This document shows, one piece after another, positions 28,975 through 36,399 of a stretch of 64,000 bases of DNA (within the stretch, counting starts at the first letter, position 1; each line of letters opens with the position of its first letter). The stretch is from an uncultured Bacteroidales bacterium (lineage in GTDB: Bacteria > Bacteroidota > Bacteroidia > Bacteroidales > Paludibacteraceae): contig CADBWK010000001.1 in NCBI GenBank assembly GCA_902798385.1, positions 62,001 to 126,000 of the forward strand, written 5' to 3'. The notes under the pieces are model-generated. The model was not told the origin of the DNA and searched no databases. It saw nothing but the letters and a program-made list of their open reading frames with translations. Made by a program: the position numbers and the translations under genes.

Positions 28975-30456
28975 ATGCAACAAGCTTTTGATAACGATAA
29001 ATATATTCAGGTGCAGTCGGAGCATATCCGCGAGCGCATAGCGCAGTTCGGAAACAAACTGTATCTGGAGTTGGGCGGTAAGCTCTTCGATGACCTGCAT
29101 GCGAGTAGGGTACTGCCGGGATTCATGCCGGACAGCAAACTGCAGATGCTCACGCAACTGCGCGACTCGCTGGAGATAGTCATCGTGCTCTCCGCCGAGG
29201 ACATCGAGCGCAATAAGGTGCGTCAGGACTTAGGTATCACCTACGACGAGGACGTGCTGCGTCTGCGCGATGAGTTCATGCACCGCGGTTTTATGGTCTC
29301 CTCGGTGGTCATCACCCATTACTCCGGTCAGCGTTCGGCGGATGCTTACCGCCAGCGTCTGGAGCGCAAGGGCATACGCGTGTACTACCATTATATCATC
29401 GACGGCTATCCGCATAACGTCGATCTGATCGCGTCGCCGGATGGCTTCGGTCGCAATGATTATATCGAGACCACGCGTCCGCTGGTAGTTGTGACAGCGC
29501 CGGGTCCCGGTAGCGGTAAGATGGCCGTGTGCCTGAGCCAACTCTATAACGAGCAGCAGCACGGACACGAAGCCGGATACGCTAAGTTCGAGACCTTCCC
29601 TGTGTGGAACCTGCCGCTCAAGCACCCGCTCAACGTAGCCTACGAAGCGGCTACAGCCGATCTGAACGATGTCAATATGATCGACCCCTTCCATCTGGAA
29701 GCCACGGGTAAGACGGCCGTCAACTACAACCGCGACATAGAGATCTATCCGGTGCTCGAAGCGCTGTTCACCTCGATCTACGGCTCGAGCCCCTACCACT
29801 CGCCTACGGAGATGGGCGTCAACCAGGTGGGCTTCTGCATCAGCGATGACGAAGCTGTACGCGAGGCGAGCAAGCAGGAGATCATCCGGCGTTATTTCCA
29901 GGCGCTGTGCCATCTGGCCAACGGCAAATGCAATGACGCGGAGATCAAGAAGATCGCGCTCCTGATGCAGCAGTTAGGTATCACCACGGCATACCGCAGC
30001 ACGACGGTGGCAGCACGCGAACGCAGAGCCCTCACCGGCGCACTGCATGACGGTGCTTTCGCGCACGCTGCTGCGATCGAACTGCCGGACGGACGTATCA
30101 TCACCGCCGAAGCCGGCGATCTCTTGGGCTCGTCCGCCGCACTCTTGCTCAACGCGATGAAAGAACTCGCAGGCATCGATCATGACGTACGCTTGATCCC
30201 GGAGAACATCATCGAACCGATCCAGCGCATGAAGATCAGTTATCTGCACGGCCAGAACCCGCGCCTACATACCGATGAGGTACTCGTGGCGCTGTCGGTC
30301 CTCTCGCTGCAAGATGAGAACTGCCGCAAAGCACTCGATACGCTCCCGCTGCTCAAGGGCTGCCAAGCGCACTCGACTGTGATGCTCAAAGAAGTAGATT
30401 GGAGAACATTTAAAAAATTAGGTATAGATTTAACTACTGACCCTGCTAAAAAATAA
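28975..30456 (+). CDS. DUF1846 family protein
   Basis: A 493-aa cytosolic protein of the DUF1846 family, recognised from the N-terminal KYIQVQSEHIRERIAQF and LYLELGGKLFDDLHASRVLPGF, the nucleotide-binding-like VTAPGPGSGKMAVCLSQLY, and FPVWNLPLKHPLNVAYEAAT. Full family length. Its function is not established. Here it lies 3 bp after the Wzc-like gene, so it is likely co-transcribed with the polysaccharide operon, though DUF1846 genes occur in many contexts. The cobalamin riboswitch begins immediately after its stop. Confidence 0.88.
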   Translation: MQQAFDNDKYIQVQSEHIRERIAQFGNKLYLELGGKLFDDLHASRVLPGFMPDSKLQMLTQLRDSLEIVIVLSAEDIERNKVRQDLGITYDEDVLRLRDEFMHRGFMVSSVVITHYSGQRSADAYRQRLERKGIRVYYHYIIDGYPHNVDLIASPDGFGRNDYIETTRPLVVVTAPGPGSGKMAVCLSQLYNEQQHGHEAGYAKFETFPVWNLPLKHPLNVAYEAATADLNDVNMIDPFHLEATGKTAVNYNRDIEIYPVLEALFTSIYGSSPYHSPTEMGVNQVGFCISDDEAVREASKQEIIRRYFQALCHLANGKCNDAEIKKIALLMQQLGITTAYRSTTVAARERRALTGALHDGAFAHAAAIELPDGRIITAEAGDLLGSSAALLLNAMKELAGIDHDVRLIPENIIEPIQRMKISYLHGQNPRLHTDEVLVALSVLSLQDENCRKALDTLPLLKGCQAHSTVMLKEVDWRTFKKLGIDLTTDPAKK

Positions 30457-30578
30457 AGCAAGGAACGGAAGAGAACGCGGGTGCGAATCCCGGGCTGACC
30501 GGCAACTGTGATGACCTAAGGGTCTAAGCCAGATCGCTTCCCTCTTTGCGCAAAGGAGTAGTCCCCAGGACTGGACGA
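30457..30578 (+). ncRNA. cobalamin riboswitch
   Basis: The stretch before btuB contains the conserved core of a B12 riboswitch: GCGGGTGCGAATCCCGGGCTG, GGCAACTGTGATG and AAGCCAGA in the right order (the first shown in two overlapping parts), then a hairpin TTTG-CG-CAAA and AGTCC-CCA-GGACT close to the AAAGGAG ribosome site. B12 binding would be expected to reduce btuB expression. Confidence 0.92.
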
Positions 30579-30582
30579 AACG

Positions 30583-32646
30583 ATGATAAGACGCAATATA
30601 TTCATATTTTTTGCCGCACTTGGTGCATTGTCTGCGCTGGCACAGAACACCGGTTCAGAACCAGAGCAAGCCGGCGACACCATCTACAACGACTTCCACA
30701 TCGAGGAGGTCGAGGTGACGGCGCGTGCCTTAACCAAGGATATCATCATTCCGCAGACCCTCAAAGGCGAGGAGCTGCAGCGTCTCAACGCCTTGACGGT
30801 GGCAGACGCGATTCGTTATTTCTCGGGCGTCCAACTCAAGGACTACGGTGGAGTAGGAGGTATCAAGACTATCAACGTCCGCTCGATGGGTAGCCAGCAC
30901 ACCGCCGTGTACTACAACGGAGTGCAACTCGGCAATGCCCAGAACGGACAGGTGGACTTGGGACGTTTCAGCCTCGATAACCTCGAGCAGATCCAACTCT
31001 ACAAAGGCCAGAAATCCGATATCTTCCAGTCCGCCAAGGAGTTCGGTGCGGCGGGCAACGTCTATCTCACTACGCGCAAACCTTATTTTAAAACGGGCGA
31101 GCGCACACACGTACGCGCGCAAATGCGCTTTGGGTCGTTTGCGCTGGCGAACCCCAACGTGGGCGTCGATGTCAAGTTGACGGACGCGCTGTCCCTCACC
31201 CTCGATGCCGAGTACGTTTACTCGAACGGCAAATACCCCTTCCGTTACAAGCGCGTGCTGCCGGACGGCACGACCGCCTATGACACCACCGCCGTACGCC
31301 AGAACGGCGATATCAATGCCGTGCGGGCCGAACTCGGGCTGCATCATTACTACCGCACCACCGGCTTCTGGCGCGTGCATGTCTATAACTACTGGTCGGA
31401 ACGCGGTGTACCCGGCGCGATCGTCAATAACGTCTGGCGGAACGGCGAGCGCCTCCGGGATAGGAACACCTTCGTGCAGGGTACCTGGCAAGACGTGTGG
31501 TGGAACCGCTGGAGTACACGCCTGCTGCTCAAGTACGCGAACGACTACACCCACTATAAGAACTACGACGAAAAGCTCCTGCCCTCCAACAACGAGTACC
31601 TCCAGCAGGAGATCTATCTCTCGCTGGCGAATAAGATACAGGTCTTCAACTGGTGGGACCTCTCCGTGGCGTACGACTACCAGTACAATGCCCTCAATCG
31701 CGAGAACCTCTTGTTGGAGAACTCTAAAGAGTTCTTTGACCGTCACTCGCATTGGCTCTCTGCCGCGACAGCCTTCAATGTCAAGGAGTACCTCCGCCTG
31801 CAAGCTTCCGTGCTGATGACGGCCATCCAAAATCGAAAATCGAAAATCGAAAATCCGAAAATTACCCCGGGAATTTTCGTGTCTTTCCGTCCATACCCGA
31901 AGATCGACCTAAGCCTTAATGCGTTCTACAAGCAGAGTTATCGCTATCCGACCTTCAACGACCTCTATTACACCGATCTGGGTAACGCCAACCTCCGTCC
32001 GGAGTTAGCCCGCCAGCACAGTGTGGAGGTGGCTTATCGAATCACAAATCAAAAATCACAAATCACAAATGATTTCGGTTACGAAATCGCCGTATCGGCC
32101 TCTTACTACTATAATAGAGTAACCGATAAGATCATCGCTTATCCGAAGGGACAGCAGTTCCGCTGGACGATGCTCAATCTCGGTACGGTGAAGATCAACG
32201 GCGTCGATGCGAAAGCGGATATGTCCTTCTATCTGCCGTTGCGCTTCGTGCTCCGCACGCGCCTGAACTACACCTACAACACCGCCATCGATGTCACCAA
32301 CCCCTCCGACACCTACTACGGTCATCAGATCCCGTACATCCCCTGGCATAGCGGCAGCGCGGTGGCAGGACTCGAGTGGACGAGCAAACGCGGCGACCAC
32401 TACGGTCTCAACTACTCGTTCATCTACGTTGGCGAACGATACAGCCAGCAGGAGAACACCGTCTATAACCACGTCCAACCGTGGTACACCCACGATATGA
32501 CGATCTACGGCGAGTGGTGCATTCAGCGCTACTGGCTCAAAGCAAACATAGAAATCAATAACTTGCTCGGGCAGGATTACGAAGTCATCCAAAACTACCC
32601 GATGCCTAAACAAAATGTAAGATGTACCGTCGCTTTCAGATATTAA
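30583..32646 (+). CDS. btuB: TonB-dependent cobalamin receptor
   Basis: A 687-aa outer-membrane receptor. Signal peptide (MIRRNIFIFFAALGALSALA), TonB-box-like region, plug domain (about 45-160: IPQTLKGEELQRL, KTINVRSMGSQHTAVYYNG, GAAGNVYLTT) and a 22-strand-type barrel ending in VAFRY with C-terminal aromatic residue. The riboswitch upstream and BtuF/BtuG-like genes downstream mark it as the B12 transporter. Two heptamer arrays lie inside the barrel part and encode IQNRKSKIENPKI and RITNQKSQITND, probably in extracellular loops or turns. Confidence 0.93.
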   Translation: MIRRNIFIFFAALGALSALAQNTGSEPEQAGDTIYNDFHIEEVEVTARALTKDIIIPQTLKGEELQRLNALTVADAIRYFSGVQLKDYGGVGGIKTINVRSMGSQHTAVYYNGVQLGNAQNGQVDLGRFSLDNLEQIQLYKGQKSDIFQSAKEFGAAGNVYLTTRKPYFKTGERTHVRAQMRFGSFALANPNVGVDVKLTDALSLTLDAEYVYSNGKYPFRYKRVLPDGTTAYDTTAVRQNGDINAVRAELGLHHYYRTTGFWRVHVYNYWSERGVPGAIVNNVWRNGERLRDRNTFVQGTWQDVWWNRWSTRLLLKYANDYTHYKNYDEKLLPSNNEYLQQEIYLSLANKIQVFNWWDLSVAYDYQYNALNRENLLLENSKEFFDRHSHWLSAATAFNVKEYLRLQASVLMTAIQNRKSKIENPKITPGIFVSFRPYPKIDLSLNAFYKQSYRYPTFNDLYYTDLGNANLRPELARQHSVEVAYRITNQKSQITNDFGYEIAVSASYYYNRVTDKIIAYPKGQQFRWTMLNLGTVKINGVDAKADMSFYLPLRFVLRTRLNYTYNTAIDVTNPSDTYYGHQIPYIPWHSGSAVAGLEWTSKRGDHYGLNYSFIYVGERYSQQENTVYNHVQPWYTHDMTIYGEWCIQRYWLKANIEINNLLGQDYEVIQNYPMPKQNVRCTVAFRY
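31829..31879. repeat. heptamer array AAAATCG x4 with abutting inverted repeat, inside btuB
   Basis: Units AAAATCG x3 and AAAATCC at 31829-31856; a perfect 8-bp inverted repeat CGAAAATT/AATTTTCG (31856-31863 and 31872-31879) starts at its last base. Confidence 0.92.
32040..32088. repeat. heptamer array AATCACA x4 with abutting inverted repeat, inside btuB
   Basis: Units AATCACA, AATCAAA, AATCACA, AATCACA (32040-32067) and a diverged fifth unit; a perfect 7-bp stem GATTTCG-GTTA-CGAAATC follows at 32071-32088. Confidence 0.92.
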
Positions 32647-34520
32647 CGAAATATCAAATATCAAATATCAAATATCAAATAGCAATATGTTTTATCATAT
32701 TGCTCTTGTCGTCCTGCCGCAAGGACGAAGTCGTTTACCCGACTATCGGCACGCACGTCACGGACGAGGTGCGTGAGGGTGGGTTATACGTCCTCTGTGA
32801 GGGAAATATGGGTTCCAACAAAGCCCGCCTTGACTACATGAACCTCCATGCCGGCGATTATTACGCCAACTGGTACGGTGCGCAGAACCCCAACCAAGTG
32901 AAGGAACTCGGGGATGTGGGCAATGATATTCAGCAATACGGCTCGCGTCTCTATGCCGTCATCAACTGCTCGCATAAGGTGGAGGTCATGGACATGCAAG
33001 CCCGTCATATCGGTCAGATCGATATCCCTAACTGCCGCTACATGGCGTTCAAGGGCGACAAACTGTACGTCAGCGCCTATGTGGGTTCGATAGCCGATCC
33101 CGAACTCTTAGGATCCGTCTATGAGGTCGATACCGCCAGCCTGCAGATCACGCGAGAGGTCAAGGTCGGGCACCAACCCGATGAACTGTGCGTGCGGGGC
33201 GATAAACTCTATGTCTGCAACTCCGGCGGATACCTCACCAACCGCTATGACTCCACCGTCTCCGTCATTGATATAGCGTCCTTTGAAGAGATAGAGAAGA
33301 TTGTTGTCGGACTCAACCCGACCCGTCTTCGCGCAGACAACCAAGGCTATCTGTGGGTCTGCTGTCAGGGTAATTACAACGACATACAGCCGGAGGTAGT
33401 CATCATCGACGGACCGCATATTCAGACGCCCTGTGCCAATATATCCATCCAGGGATCTACCGCCTATATCCTGGATAATACGAACAAACGCCTGCGCGCT
33501 TTCTCCACCATCGACTATACGGAGCAACCGCAACCGATCGATATCTCTTCCTTCGAGAATCCCTATGGGCTGCTCGCTACCAACGAGGCGCTTTATATCA
33601 CCGACGCGAAGAACTACGTCTCGTCCGGCGTGCTGCATTGCTATGACTACACCGGCGTCGAGCATTGGTCCACCTACACGGGCGATATCCCCGGACACCT
33701 CTGTCGCGTGACGGCGGAGTACGATATCCACGGTGGTGGAGACACGCCCGAACCGCCGGCCAAGACCCCGTACATCACCCGCGTCTATGAGTACCTGCCG
33801 GCGATGGGACAGTTCGTCAACGAGTTGCCTAAGTACGAAGAAGGCGATGATGCTCAGTCGATGTGCCGTAAGTGCGAACAGGCGATCGCCAACAACGCCG
33901 GAGGCTTGGTGAGCTTAGGAGGTTGGGGTGGGTACATCACCTTCGGTTTCGATCATTCCGTGGCGAACCTCGAAGGACGTGATATACAGATCCTCGGCAA
34001 TGCCTTTTATATGACGGGATCCACCGAGTACGGCAGTTCCGAACCGGGGATCGTGCTCGTCAGTCGCGATGACAACCGAAACGGCAAACCCGATGATACC
34101 TGGTACGAACTGAAGGGCTGTCTCTATGATGATCCCACGACGGAGCATGCCTTCTCCCGCACCTATACGCGCGAGGGTGATACGCTGCAGAATCCCTTCC
34201 ATCAACACCCGTACTACCCCGAGTGGTTGGCGGCGGATACGTACACGCTCACGGGCACCCGACTTGCACCGCAGACTGTCACCGTCAGCGGACAGAACGT
34301 GCAGCATATTCTGGAGTACGGCTACGTGGATAACAAACCCAATAAGGATGTAGAGGGTACGAGTTTTGATATATCTTGGGCTGTAGACGCGGCGGGCCAT
34401 TCCGTCAGTCTGCCGACGATTGACTTCGTCCGCGTCTATAATGCCTCGGATGAGATACTGAACATGACCGGCGAACTCAGTACCGAAGTCGCCGGCGCCA
34501 TCGATTTGCATGTACAATAG
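32622..34520 (+). CDS. BtuG-like surface beta-propeller lipoprotein
   Basis: A 632-aa lipoprotein overlapping the end of btuB by 25 bp. The signal peptide has lipobox LLLSSC (Cys32), but its n-region (KYQISNIKYQIA) is encoded by a heptamer array. Residues about 50-370 contain repeated blade-like units (YVLCEGNMGSNKARL, GDKLYVSAYVG, RGDKLYVCNSGG, DSTVSVIDIASFEEI) of a YncE/DUF5074 propeller, as in the B12-binding BtuG of Bacteroides. A further C-terminal domain (about 380-632, with GGYITFGFDHSVANLEGRD and DDNRNGKPDDTWYEL) is found in Bacteroidetes surface proteins but has no function I can name. Likely captures cobalamin for BtuB. Confidence 0.78.
   Translation: MYRRFQILTKYQISNIKYQIAICFIILLLSSCRKDEVVYPTIGTHVTDEVREGGLYVLCEGNMGSNKARLDYMNLHAGDYYANWYGAQNPNQVKELGDVGNDIQQYGSRLYAVINCSHKVEVMDMQARHIGQIDIPNCRYMAFKGDKLYVSAYVGSIADPELLGSVYEVDTASLQITREVKVGHQPDELCVRGDKLYVCNSGGYLTNRYDSTVSVIDIASFEEIEKIVVGLNPTRLRADNQGYLWVCCQGNYNDIQPEVVIIDGPHIQTPCANISIQGSTAYILDNTNKRLRAFSTIDYTEQPQPIDISSFENPYGLLATNEALYITDAKNYVSSGVLHCYDYTGVEHWSTYTGDIPGHLCRVTAEYDIHGGGDTPEPPAKTPYITRVYEYLPAMGQFVNELPKYEEGDDAQSMCRKCEQAIANNAGGLVSLGGWGGYITFGFDHSVANLEGRDIQILGNAFYMTGSTEYGSSEPGIVLVSRDDNRNGKPDDTWYELKGCLYDDPTTEHAFSRTYTREGDTLQNPFHQHPYYPEWLAADTYTLTGTRLAPQTVTVSGQNVQHILEYGYVDNKPNKDVEGTSFDISWAVDAAGHSVSLPTIDFVRVYNASDEILNMTGELSTEVAGAIDLHVQ
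32649..32704. repeat. heptamer array AAATATC x5 with abutting 9-bp inverted repeat
   Basis: Units AAATATC x4 and AAATAGC (32649-32683) start just after the btuB stop. A perfect stem AGCAATATG/CATATTGCT (32681-32689 and 32696-32704) overlaps the last unit. The array and hairpin encode the signal-peptide start of the BtuG-like protein. Confidence 0.95.
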
Positions 34521-34573
34521 TGCTAACAACACTTTATATTAACATTTATTAACAATTTTAAAACAAAACATTT

Positions 34574-35377
34574 ATGAAAAAGATTTTCTTTTTTGCAGCG
34601 GCTGCTTTGATGAGCACCGCTATGTTCGCCGAATTACAGGTGGCAGATTTTGAAAACATTCAACTGGCGGAGGAGAGCGTGCTCCATTTGAATGAAACAG
34701 GATTGATCCAAAGTGGTAGTTTTGGCTTCAAGCAAGAAGTAGCGGATTATGGAGAGGCAGGCGTTTACTATTTTGGTAACGTCGTTTCTAACAAAACCGG
34801 TAACACCTACGATTTCTATGCTGACAGCGACAAATCCGCAAAAGGTGGCGCATATGAAGGCAATAACTTTCTCGTTTGGACCTCTTCGTACACAGGGTTA
34901 GACCGTATTCAACTCCTTGAGGCAGCAGTCGTTCCGGGTATGTATGTATGCAATACTGCTTGGGTTGTTGACGCTATTCTGAATGGTGATGGAATGTCGA
35001 GTGATCAAGCTCCGTTTGGTGAGAACGATTGGTTTAAGCTGACCGTCCATGGTTATTTGAATGGTGCGGAGGTGAATGCTCAGGTAGATGTTGCTTTGGC
35101 GACGGGTACTTCCTACATTGCTGATTGGACGTATGTGGACCTTAGCGGTCTTGGAGAAGTAGATGAGATATCGTTTGCTTTGAGCAGCTCCAAGAAGAAT
35201 GACTATGGCATGACGACTCCGGCTTACTTCTGCATTGATAACTTCGGTGCAGAGGCTCCGACGGAGGCTATCAGCAACACCAACGCAGCTGTCAAGGCAG
35301 TTAAGACCGTTCGCAACGGTCAAGTAGTAATCATCCGTGGTGACAAGACCTTCAATGTACTCGGTGCAGAACTTTAA
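34574..35377 (+). CDS. Secreted DUF4465-type protein
   Basis: A 267-aa exported protein with signal peptide MKKIFFFAAAALMSTAMFAE and a beta-sandwich domain of the DUF4465 type (DFENIQLAEESVLHLNETG, FYADSDKSAKGGAYEGNNFLVWT in pieces, DWTYVDLSGLGEVDEISFAL). DUF4465 genes are common in Bacteroidetes B12 loci. It ends VRNGQVVIIRGDKTFNVLG plus AEL, the same tail as the two C10 proteases at 6.6-10.1 kb. The last 23 bp overlap the btuF start. The precise role is not known; a B12-binding or receptor-accessory role is an inference from context. Confidence 0.72.
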   Translation: MKKIFFFAAAALMSTAMFAELQVADFENIQLAEESVLHLNETGLIQSGSFGFKQEVADYGEAGVYYFGNVVSNKTGNTYDFYADSDKSAKGGAYEGNNFLVWTSSYTGLDRIQLLEAAVVPGMYVCNTAWVVDAILNGDGMSSDQAPFGENDWFKLTVHGYLNGAEVNAQVDVALATGTSYIADWTYVDLSGLGEVDEISFALSSSKKNDYGMTTPAYFCIDNFGAEAPTEAISNTNAAVKAVKTVRNGQVVIIRGDKTFNVLGAEL

Positions 35378-36395
35378 GTCTTGGCTATTGGCTCTTTGTT
35401 CCTTGCTCTTCGTGGGCTGCGCTCAGCAGTCCACGGAGCAGGGGACTGTGCCTGCAGGCAACAAGTATGCTGAGGGCTTTCAGATCACGCCGACCGACAC
35501 CGGCACGATCGTGGAGGTTTTTCAGCCCTACCAGCGCGTCTGTATCCAACAACCCATGCGTCGGCTCGGTACGATGTCCACCGTCCAGGTCGGCTTCCTC
35601 GATGCCATCGACGCCATCGATTGTGTCGTTGCCGTCTGCAACCCGGAACTCATCTACACGCCCCTCAAAGGCGATGAGATCGATCTCGGGGACTCGATGA
35701 AACCATCTGCCGAACGGACCCTACAAGCCGGACTCGATGCCCTGCTTGCCGTCAACTACGGGCAGTACGACAACCTCGAGGCGGCGCGTCTGGAGAAACT
35801 CGGCGTGTTCACCATCTATATCAACGAATGGCAGGAAGGATCGCCACTGGCACGCGCCGAATGGATACGTGTCCTCGGTGCCCTCACCGGACGCCTCCCG
35901 CAAGCAGACTCCGTCTTCCACGAAGTGGAAACCAAATACATAAATCTCCAATCACCAATCTCCAATCTTCAATCCACGAAAATTATGAGTGGAAACAATT
36001 TTCGTGGCACCTGGTACGTCCCGTCGGGCAAGAACTACCTCGCCTACCTCTTCAAGGACGCCGGCGCAGACTATCCCTTCTATAACGATGAGCGAGAGAC
36101 ATCAATCCCGCTCACCATCGAAGAGACCCTCCGCTATTTCCATGATGCGGAGGTGTGGGTAGGAGCAGGAGGCAACAGCCTCGCCGAGCTCGCGGACTTG
36201 GACGAGAAGCATACGTGGTTTAAGGCCTATCAGAACGGACGCGTCTATAACTGGCGCAAGCAGCGCAAGCCCTCCGGCGCGAATAACTTCTGGGAGCGTG
36301 GGGTTGTGCACCCCGAAGAAATGCTCGAGGACGTTATCCATATGCTGAATAACGCCCCCGATTCTACGCTCCATTTTGCGGAGCATTTATACTAG
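35355..36395 (+). CDS. btuF: BtuF-like cobalamin-binding lipoprotein
   Basis: A 346-aa periplasmic-binding-type lipoprotein. Signal peptide from ATG 35355 with lipobox LLFVGC; an in-frame GTG 18 bp upstream is less likely. The fold is the cluster-2 binding protein type with RLGTMSTVQVGFLDAIDAID, LQAGLDALLAVNYGQYDN, INEWQEGSPLARAEW and EVWVGAGGNS. A CAATCTC array plus inverted repeat (35942-36007) inserts INLQSPISNLQSTKIMSG between two lobes. The BtuC permease and BtuD ATPase that it should serve are not next to it, because convergent amylase follows. Confidence 0.8.
   Translation: MYSVQNFKSWLLALCSLLFVGCAQQSTEQGTVPAGNKYAEGFQITPTDTGTIVEVFQPYQRVCIQQPMRRLGTMSTVQVGFLDAIDAIDCVVAVCNPELIYTPLKGDEIDLGDSMKPSAERTLQAGLDALLAVNYGQYDNLEAARLEKLGVFTIYINEWQEGSPLARAEWIRVLGALTGRLPQADSVFHEVETKYINLQSPISNLQSTKIMSGNNFRGTWYVPSGKNYLAYLFKDAGADYPFYNDERETSIPLTIEETLRYFHDAEVWVGAGGNSLAELADLDEKHTWFKAYQNGRVYNWRKQRKPSGANNFWERGVVHPEEMLEDVIHMLNNAPDSTLHFAEHLY
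35942..36007. repeat. heptamer array CAATCTC x5 with abutting 11-bp inverted repeat, inside btuF
   Basis: Units AAATCTC, CAATCAC, CAATCTC, CAATCTT, CAATCCA (35942-35976). Perfect 11-bp arms CCACGAAAATT and AATTTTCGTGG (35974-35984 and 35997-36007) overlap the last unit. Confidence 0.95.
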
Positions 36396-36399
36396 TCTC

